Shown here piece by piece: positions 56,937 to 64,000 of a stretch of DNA of 64,000 nt. The stretch's first letter is position 1. Each line of letters starts with the position of its first letter. The translations under genes and the position numbers were made by a program. The stretch covers positions 1,426,001 to 1,490,000 of the forward strand of contig OY725500.1 of assembly GCA_963281255.1 (NCBI GenBank). Reading direction: 5' to 3'. The notes under the pieces are model-generated. The model did not search any database, was not told the origin of the DNA, and worked only from the letters and a program-made list of their open reading frames with translations. The DNA is from Aphrocallistes beatrix (Eukaryota > Porifera > Hexactinellida > Sceptrulophora > Aphrocallistidae).

Positions 56937-57825
56937 TATAAAACCCCGTAATTGCAAAATATTCGCTTGCGGGAACTTTGTGTCAGCGGAGGCTCCTGGG
57001 TCCAGCACAGGTTTTCCATTATATACAGCACAAATTGTAAATAAGTACGCTCTTCGCTCGCTTTCAGCAAGAGGCTAGCTAGGATTTCTTGTCAGTATGT
57101 AGCATGTAAATGAATATTTTCTTTCAGCAAAAAAAATTTCCTATTACAGCTTTCTAAGTGTGAAATTTGAAATCCTCATTTTCATCACTCAAATGAGAAT
57201 TTGTATAAAACTGTGAAATATTATCAATTTATTTCAGTTAGTACATGCAATTGATGTTTATAAGCATTATTTTCATTTAGCCAATCAGATTTCAGCTTCA
57301 GAGTTATTTAGTGCCTGTCCATCTACATGTAAACAGTAATTAGGCGCTATACTGAATTAATGTATATAAATAACTGTTAATGACTGACTAAACCAGGATT
57401 CTGATTGGTTGAAGTGAAAAAAATATCCACATAACCGTTTTCGGTGGTATAGCATCATAATTAAATAAATCAGGTTTATTGCCGTTGTTGACTTAGAACT
57501 AAATAAATCGCCTGTTTTCTAATAATTAACCATTCAAATGAAACACACTATTTAGCAATTGTTATTTAAATAAAGTAAAATACAATAGGCGTCCAAAGAG
57601 TAATTCATACCGACACGAAATGTGCACCAGCCGCGCAGAAAAGGAAAGAGAAGAGTGGAAATGAAATAGCTAGTAATATTAGTTGTTATTTTTTAATTAG
57701 AAAGATCATAAAACATTAAAATAGAGTCTAAAAGAAAGAATCTTCGCCTAATGGTTTGAAAGGACCACGAAGTAAAGGTGATATTAGTTTTGGGGGTTAA
57801 AACACTCCATAGTCAAATAAAATTT
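56937..57825. other. Intergenic, no gene seen
   Basis: AT-rich; scraps of the Helitron-like GC terminus near 56965-57070 and 57625. No ORF. Confidence 0.45.
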
Positions 57826-59262
57826 CCACTTTGGGGTCTAAAACGACCCCAGAGTCAGAGGTGATCTCCAGTTTGGGATCTAAAAAGACCCCATAGTCAG
57901 AGGTGATCTTTACTCTGGGGTCTAAAAAGACCCCAGAGTCAGAGGTGATCTCCACTTTGGGGTCCAAAAAGACCCCAGAGTCAGAGGTGATCTTTACTCT
58001 GGGGTCTAAAAAGACCCCAGAGTCAGAGGTGATCTCCACTTTGTGGTCCAAAAAGACCCCATAGTCAGAGGTGATCTTTACTCTGGGGTCTAAAAAGACC
58101 CCAGAGTCAGAGGTGATCTCCACTTTGGGGTCCAAAAAGACCCCAGAGTCAGAGGTGATCTTTACTCTGGGGTCTAAAAAGACCCCAGAGTCAGAGGTGA
58201 TCTTTACTCTGGGGTCTAAAAAGACCCCAGAGTCAGAGGTGATCTCCACTTTGTGGTCCAAAAAGACCCCATAGTCAGAGGTGATCTTTACTCTGGGGTC
58301 TAAAAAGACCCCAGAGTCAGAGGTGATCTCCACTTTGGGGTCCAAAAAGACCCCAGAGTCAGAGGTGATCTTTACTCTGGGGTCTAAAAAGACCCCAGAG
58401 TCAGAGGTGATCTTTACTCTGGGGTCTAAAAAGACCCCAGAGTCAGAGGTGATCTCCACTTTGGGGTCTAAAAAGACCCCAGAATCAGAGGTGATCTTTA
58501 CTCTGGGGTCTAAAAAGACCCCAGAGTCAGAGGTGATCTTTACTCTGGGATCTAAAAAGACCCCAGAGTCAGAGGTGATCTCCACTTTGGGGTCCAAAAA
58601 GACCCCAGAGTCAGAGGTGATCTTTACTCTGGGGTCTAAAAAGACCCCAGGGTCAGAGGTGATCTCCACTTTGGGGTCCAAAAAGACCCCAGAGTCAGAG
58701 GTGATCTCCACTTTGGGGTCTAAAAAGACCCCAGAGTCAGAGGTGATCTCCACTTTGGGGTCCAAAAAGACCCCAGAGTCAGAGGTGATCTTTACTCTGG
58801 GGTCTAAAAAGACCCCAGAGTCAGAGGTGATCTTTACTCTGGGGTCTAAAAAGACCCCAGAGTCAGAGGTTATCTCCACTTTGGGGTCTAAAAAGACCCC
58901 AGAGTCAGAGGTGATCTCCACTTTGGGGTCCAAAAAGACCCCAGAGTCAGAGGTGATCTCCACTTTGGGGTCCAAAAAGACCCCAGAGTCAGAGGTGATC
59001 TTTACTCTGGGGTCTAAAAAGACCCCAGAGTCAGAGGTGATCTCCACTTTGAGGTCCAAAAAGACCCCAGAGTCAGAGGTGATCTCCACTTTGGGGTCTA
59101 AAAAGACCCCAGAGTCAGAGGTGATCTCCAGTTTGGGATCTAAAAAGACCCCAGAGTCAGAGGTGATCTCCACTTTGTGGTCCAAAAAGACCCCATAGTC
59201 AGAGGTGATCTTTACTCTGGGGTCTAAAAAGACCCCAGAGTTAGAGGTGATCTTGAAGTGAT
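57826..59262 (-). repeat. 42-bp tandem array, about 34 units, opposite orientation
   Basis: Same unit as 27196-28133, inverted. Two main unit types alternate: GATCTTTACTCTGGGGTCT and GATCTCCACTTTGGGGTCC. Rare variants mark higher-order copying: CTTTGTGGTCC with GACCCCATAG recurs at 58031, 58241 (210 bp = 5 units) and 59165 (22 units later); GATCTCCAGTTTGGGATC recurs 1260 bp (30 units) apart at 57863 and 59123. The minus strand is open for 462 codons and the plus strand for 305, because the unit is 14 codons with no stop. Confidence 0.96.
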
Positions 59263-59318
59263 ATTCCGCAAATATTTCTGTGGGGTCTAATTTTTTCAGA
59301 GAGTCATCGTAGGGTTAA

Positions 59319-59419
59319 CTGTAGAATGCCGAGCATTTATATGGCTTCAGTGGCATAGAAAGTGGCTGGGAAACATCCGCGATATCGGGGACACTGTGTC
59401 CCCAGTCGGCATTCTACGG
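59319..59419. mobile_element. piggyBac-type MITE, 101 bp, TTAA target
   Basis: TTAA at 59315-59318 and 59420-59423; ends CTGTAGAATGCCGAG and CGGCATTCTACGG. Same family and length as 20574-20674, inverted, with GGGGACACTGTGTCCCC. Confidence 0.9.
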
Positions 59420-59423
59420 TTAA

Positions 59424-60131
59424 AGTAGCATTACTAATCCAATGACATAATATATGTGAAAACTAATATTGATCTACTCGCGTGAAATTTGCCTTAAGCC
59501 TATATCGTAAAAGTGCATTGGCCAGGCGCATGAAAATAATCAGAAGGATGTTTTATGCGTATATCCTAGAAAAGCTGGACAATGCCCTGTGTGGGATTTG
59601 TAATTACTAGGTGACAATATTAATATTATCAACATGTTAGAACCTAAAGATAACTGATAAACGATCTTGTTGTTACCAAGATTGTTAATATGCTTAAATT
59701 GCAAGATAATTTATTATACGTATCTAGATTGAAATCGAAGACGAACCCTTTACGATACAAGCTAAGTAGACACAGATCTGTTTATTAAATGTACTATATG
59801 GCTTAGCTATTTATATTATTTTGAGTAGAGCCTACACTAAATGTTTTTAATTATTCGCCTCAATTGTGATATAATTTAGGATAGTCATTTTTGATTAACT
59901 AGAAATTATTAAATATGCAATTCTCATTACCATTAGCATGTATACAAAGAGACCATTTACATTGTATTATAACTGCGTTTACAAGTTATTTTTACTTGAG
60001 GTTCTGTTATGTTGGAAATTAGCTATTCGTACGTCACTCAGCAATCTACAATTCGAATAAAATACAATCGAAATCTGGGTTTTTATGTCCAGCGGTTTTA
60101 TTAGCGCTAGGTCTCTGTAGACATTGTTCTA
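59424..60131. other. Intergenic, no gene seen
   Basis: AT-rich, no ORF, repeat or RNA gene recognised. Confidence 0.5.
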
Positions 60132-60587
60132 CACTGCCTGAACAAAAGTATTCGTACACCCCATAATTCCCCATACAAATAGTTATAACTTATAATACTG
60201 ATTTATTTAGCGTTTCAAGAATATTTAATTTGTGAGAGATACACTTAATTTTACTTCAAATTCGAATTCTCCACATTCAAATTACCCACTTTATAAGTTT
60301 TCAACTTAATTACTCTTCTTCAAGATTAAGTATTTACAGCATTTGCTTTCATATGCCACATGTCGCGAGTGATTACCATTGTATATGATGGCATTGGTGG
60401 TATGAAGTGGCACAGTTTGAGGTTGAAAGATTAAAAAGTGAGTAATTCGAATATGGACAATTCGAATTTGAAATTAAATTAAGCGTATCTCTTACCAATT
60501 AAATACCTTGACTCGCTAAATAAATCAGTATAATAACTATTTGTATGGGGAATTATGGGGTGTACGAATACTTTTGTTCAGGCAGTG
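60132..60587. mobile_element. Tc1/mariner-type foldback MITE (CACTGCCTGAACAAAAG ends)
   Basis: 456 bp flanked by TA, nearly identical in its ends to 10127-10591 and in the same orientation (ATGCCACATGTCGCGAGTGA on the plus strand). Confidence 0.88.
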
Positions 60588-61131
60588 TATTACTAGCATT
60601 AACTCCATTACAATTTAGTCGTTTTTTGTCTCCTAGGCTATCAAATCAATTGGACAAAAGTAAATGATTTCGACTGTAGTTTTAGCGAAATTGTTACCCA
60701 GCTCATATTCCAATGGACAAGTATTTTTTGTTTTAGCAAAAATGCTGCCTTTTGAGTAAAATTGTTTGGGGTCACCTTTTGCCCTGTATTTCAATTTTTC
60801 TACCTACATGCTTTCCCAATTTAGAAATTTAATTTATTTCTCTGATAAATTTCATTCATTTCTTCTACATATATTTTAACATTTACCATGTTAAGCAATA
60901 CCATCAATTTAGTTGACTTCTTAACCCTAAAGTATTAAAATTCTAAGAATTTTTCTAACTCTCACTAATTCATAAGTTTGCACACGATCAATTCATAGCA
61001 CTAAGTAGCTAGAAACTAGACCTAAGATTATACACTACTAATGACACTACTAATATGCATAGGAAGAATATTCACACTGTACAGCTTATTTCTAATGAAA
61101 CTAAAGCACTCACTCTGTCACTGAAGGTGTA
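60588..61131. other. Intergenic, 3' flank of the decarboxylase-like gene
   Basis: AT-rich. No ORF or repeat recognised. Confidence 0.45.
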
Positions 61132-62134
61132 CTATGCTACCTGAGGGTATAACCATTCTGTGAAAACTATGCCTGCTAGAACAGTTCCATGGTTAACACC
61201 ACATACCGCTATGGGCACAGGTATTACCACTTCATCATAATTTCTTTTAAACGGAATAAACGAATGCAATCCATCTTTTGTACACATCATCTTGCCCATT
61301 TGCATCTCTGACTCTGGTTCGGCTAGATATCCGTAACGCCTTTCAATCATTTCGATATCCTGAAAAGTGATACTCTGAAATTCATCTTCACTTGGTTTAC
61401 CGCCTGAGCCCGAGTTGCTTGAATACTCACAAGCGAAGCTACCTAAGAACGTAGTTCCTTCGAAGACTTGTGACTAGAGCAACCCAGATGCTAACTTAAC
61501 GGATTGTTCCCCATATGCCACCGACCCATTTGTATTAGCGAGTATAACCTCTACTACCTCGCCCCATGCAATGTCTGGTAATCATTCCTATCGTACTCTT
61601 GTGAACCCGTGGGAAATACTGAAGAATATGATGTGATATTAGCGTTCCCTATCTTGGCTTCGCATAATGCTGCATCGTAGGATCCTGCTTCATATGGTAA
61701 GGCTAGTGCCTAGTGCCTGATCCACAAATACCTTTCCCTGTTGTCCAGAAGTATTTATTACCCAATCTTGGATCGAATTTGGAATATACTGCAGTGTCTG
61801 CAGTAGGTGGAGTTTCTTGACATGGACCTATCCTACAATAATAAAATAAAGTTAATGGAAGTTATTGGCTTTAATAATTGTGATAATGAGACACATTCTA
61901 GCGTCGCTAATACTGAGTAGTATAAAGTTATTATACGATGTAGTACATGTTTTCTAGCATAATTTTTAAAATTGATTTTTGAAACTGAAACCATTTTGAT
62001 ATTCTATGAATACAAGCGCTCACAAAATTTGTCAATTTTTCGATAATTATCCAACAAAGCAATACTACTACTACACTTACTTTCTCCTGACTTGTTGTGG
62101 AAGAAATGGGATGTAATGTCTGGTTTGGATGCCA
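61132..62134 (-). pseudogene. Pyruvoyl-dependent arginine decarboxylase-like gene, spliced but broken
   Basis: PvlArgDC (COG1945) turns arginine into agmatine; its pyruvoyl group forms by self-cleavage at a Ser pair. Exon 1 starts at the complement of 62134: MASKPDITSHFFHNKSGE, then AAA|GTAAGTG at 62081-62075. Exon 2 follows an AG near 61830 and reads NKYFWTTGKGICGSG; after a frameshift at a tandem GCACTAG repeat, YEAGSYDAALCEAKIGNANI, TSYSSVFPTG (the SS-(V/I)-xP cleavage motif), HG, a second frameshift, EVVEVILANTNGSVAYGEQ, an in-frame TAG, FLGSFACEYSSNS, a helix ERRYGYL, and FIPFKRNYDEVVIPVPIAVC to the stop at 61132. The order matches the bacterial-type enzyme. The family is otherwise mainly bacterial and archaeal, so transfer followed by intron gain is likely. 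Two frameshifts and a stop make this copy a probable pseudogene. Confidence 0.65.
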
Positions 62135-62199
62135 TTGTCTATATTATTTGCTGTGATTGCACGAGTGTCTCATTATTATCGATACGAGTTGAGTCAAAT

Positions 62200-62465
62200 T
62201 TATACATCTTGACATTGTTAGAATAGATGTTATCTTGAACAATCACAAATTGCATTTGCATCACGATATTACAGGCAAGCTAATTTCCACTATATTTCCT
62301 CTGTTGACTAGCTGTGAAACAAATAACACTGGTGAAATTTACTGAACTGTTGATTGTTCCCATAATTAAATAAATTTAATTTTATAGAAATCGCTTACCT
62401 GGCATAATTAGAGAAACTCTATTTCTACTTAAGTGCGCATAATATTTTTAGTTTGCTGACTATAG
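62200..62465. repeat. Direct duplication, first copy
   Basis: Roughly 85% alike to 63475-63740 over about 265 bp (GTTGACTAGCTGTGAAACAAATAACA in both, given in parts). Both copies hold a donor-like CCAG|GTAAGCG on the minus strand and code-like YYAHL just upstream of it. It lies in the 5' part or upstream of the decarboxylase-like gene, suggesting tandem copies of that gene's 5' region. Confidence 0.7.
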
Positions 62466-63461
62466 TGAGCGCAGGTCAAAACGGCCACACACCAAAACGA
62501 CCACACACCAAAAATGGCCACACACCAAAAATGACCACACACCAAAACGGCCACACACCAAAAACGGCTCTAGGGAAGTCTGTGAAACTCTTGTCAATTC
62601 TCTTATCACATCTCGTCTTGATTATTGTAACAGCCTCTTGTATGGTTGCCCCTCATCCCTCTTAGCTCGACTCCAGCGAGTCCAGAACAGTGCAGCCAGG
62701 CTTATCTACAATGTCTCTCGTACCTTTTCGTCATCTCCTCTTCTTATTAACCTCCACTGGCTGCCTGTTAAACATCGTATCCTCTTCAAAATCCTCCTCA
62801 TAACTTACAAAGCCATCCATTCTCTTGCTCCGGACTATATCATCCAGCTCATACAGGTTAAGTCATCCAATCGTACTCTACGATCATCCAACGCCATCCT
62901 CCTTGAGCATCCTACTATCAAATCTTCCAAAACTCTGGGTGATCGTGCATTCACTTTAGCTGCGCCTGTTGAGTGGAATCTTCTGCCTCCGGGCATTCGG
63001 AATGCCCCCTCACTTCTTCTCTTCAAAAAACTCTTGAAAACTCATCTTTTCCGTATCGCGCACGACACATCCACTTAAATTAATTTCAATGCATATACAT
63101 ACCTTACAAGCATACATACACATACATACGCATACATACACATATATACATACATACATACATAACACACACCTACTTTTATTGAATTGTGCAGCGCACT
63201 TGAACATATTAATATGGAATCTGCGCTATATAAATGTATATTATTATTATTATTATTATTATAAATACATGTACTATATATATTATTGCATTTTTGAAAA
63301 CATGGGAATACATTTTTATATAAAATTTTTCAATATCGGATTGATCCTGTCAAATTACAAATCCTTGAAATACATCAGTTTAGGTGAAATTAATAGGAAT
63401 TGAGAAATTTGTTACGTGGTTGTTTTGGTTGTGGCCGTTTTGACTAGCAATCACTATACTA
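62466..63461. mobile_element. MITE with GTCAAAACGGCCACA ends, carrying a LINE
   Basis: Inverted ends TATAGTGA..GC..GTCAAAACGGCC at 62460-62485 and 63430-63460. The left end is followed by about six CCACACACCAAAA(A/C)(G/T)G repeats (62480-62570). The LINE fragment at 62571 lies inside. Confidence 0.7.
62571..63265 (+). mobile_element. 3' end of a CR1/L2-type LINE
   Basis: The open frame from about 62571 to 63078 is the C-terminal part of a non-LTR reverse transcriptase: [83 protein letters not shown] and [11 protein letters not shown] 3' UTR with CATACATACACA repeats follows and ends GCGCTATATAAATG plus a (TTA)n tail at 63240-63263. 5'-truncated, as usual; the surviving frame has no stop, so it is fairly young. 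Confidence 0.9.
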
Positions 63462-63474
63462 CATATGTAGTAAG

Positions 63475-63740
63475 TGGCCCTTGATATTGTTAGATAAATG
63501 TTATTTTGAACAATCACAAATTGAAATTTGTATTACGAAATGACCTCCAAGCTAATTTCCACTATCTTTTCTCTGTTGACTAGCTGTGAAACAAATAACA
63601 GTGGTCAAATATACTGAGCTGTTGAATGTTCCCATAATTAAATCAGTTCAATTTTCTAGAATTCGCTTACCTGGCAGAATTAGAGAAAACCTATTTCTAT
63701 GTAAGTGCGCATAGTATTTTCGTTGCTGACTATACTGTGT
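63475..63740. repeat. Direct duplication, second copy
   Basis: See 62200-62465. On the minus strand the sequence upstream (63648-63848) has a frame MKLLASKFHSHTLEISEKPV...YYAHLHRNRFSLILP ending at a CCAG|GTAAGCG donor, plausibly an exon of a second, upstream gene copy that continues beyond the window. Confidence 0.65.
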
Positions 63741-63848
63741 ACAGTGATCAACTCCTGAAATAAGTGCATCCCTATATTCTTTATCCATAACGGGTTTTTC
63801 GGAAATTTCCAAAGTGTGAGAATGAAATTTGGACGCAAGGAGTTTCAT

Positions 63849-64000
63849 GTTTATGGACAGACGAAGTTACTTACTATACAAATATCGACCCGACAACAAA
63901 TTACAAAATAGACACATTTAAGCTCCAGACAAGATGTCAATTCCGACTCCATGTATGCAACTCTATCAACTTTTGGACACATTATTTTCACATTATGTAA
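63849..64000. other. Window edge, nothing recognised
   Basis: AT-rich flank of the candidate exon at 63648-63848. Confidence 0.3.

Noticed and set aside
57797..59198. Long repetitive proteins (462 and 305 residues) on opposite strands
   Set aside because: Both follow automatically from a stop-free 42-bp unit. No start context, splice sites or domain support them.
63010..63207. Cys/Tyr/Val repeat ORF on the minus strand
   Set aside because: It comes from the CATACATACA repeats in the LINE 3' UTR.
1..64000. tRNA, rRNA or other structured RNA genes
   Set aside because: I looked for cloverleaf-like and conserved rRNA strings and saw none; a covariance-model scan would be decisive.

Overview
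The window reads as nuclear DNA of a marine invertebrate, most likely a demosponge close to Amphimedon queenslandica. The DNA is AT-rich, genes are small and scattered with short candidate introns, and there are no operons or bacterial signals. The broken NACHT gene near 2-4 kb and the RING-less coiled-coil/NHL gene at 6-7 kb both resemble gene types known to be expanded in sponges. The species call rests on recall of family sequences, not on a search.

Host genes are few and mostly damaged. They are: an NLR (NACHT) pseudogene with an internally inverted segment (1.9-3.9 kb); one intact coiled-coil/NHL gene (5.9-7.2 kb) and a decayed relative (0.06-0.43 kb); two unrecognised ORFs (13.6-14.2 kb); a BPI/LBP-like exon (17.6-17.7 kb); a phage-type (GH24-like) lysozyme exon (24.4-25.0 kb); an unassigned ORF pair broken by a hAT MITE (29.4-30.2 kb); and a spliced but broken gene resembling bacterial pyruvoyl-dependent arginine decarboxylase (61.1-62.1 kb). 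The NLR, BPI/LBP and lysozyme pieces would all fit antimicrobial roles.

Most of the sequence is nested transposable elements. Target-site evidence allows several to be classed. Two Helitron-like non-autonomous families (called D1 and D2 here) share termini and insert between A and T without target duplication. They occur in at least ten copies, some joined head-to-tail, head-to-head or tail-to-tail. There are Tc1/mariner-type MITEs with TA duplications and one mariner with a broken transposase, hAT MITEs with 8-bp duplications, and MULE-type MITEs with 9-10-bp duplications. piggyBac is present as one nearly complete transposase plus TTAA-flanked MITEs. Ginger-type elements have TGT...ACA ends and 4-bp duplications. 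Also present are a P-element-like (THAP9-like) pseudogene, a pogo/Tigger relic, a CR1/L2-type LINE 3' end and large foldback elements (F and G).

Layout: 0-5.7 kb NLR pseudogene and MITEs; 5.9-7.2 kb NHL gene; 7.5-13.5 kb nested Helitrons, MITEs and foldback G; 13.5-18.3 kb ORFs, Tigger relic and BPI exon; 18.6-26.2 kb foldback F split by Helitrons and a mariner, plus the lysozyme exon; 27.2-28.1 kb a 42-bp minisatellite; 28-32.7 kb mostly unassigned; 32.7-41.6 kb Helitrons, a 200-N assembly gap and piggyBac; 42.7-56.3 kb a 10-kb composite bounded by ~800-bp inverted arms and holding Ginger, P-element, MULE, hAT and foldback layers; 57.8-59.3 kb the same 42-bp minisatellite in opposite orientation; 60-64 kb a MITE, the decarboxylase-like gene and a LINE-bearing duplication.

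The most unusual signals are the two inverted 42-bp hairpin-forming arrays, foldback elements carrying RFX X-box-like palindromes, Ginger termini whose palindromes change in a compensatory way, Helitron head-to-tail junctions, and the intron-containing bacterial-type decarboxylase relic.
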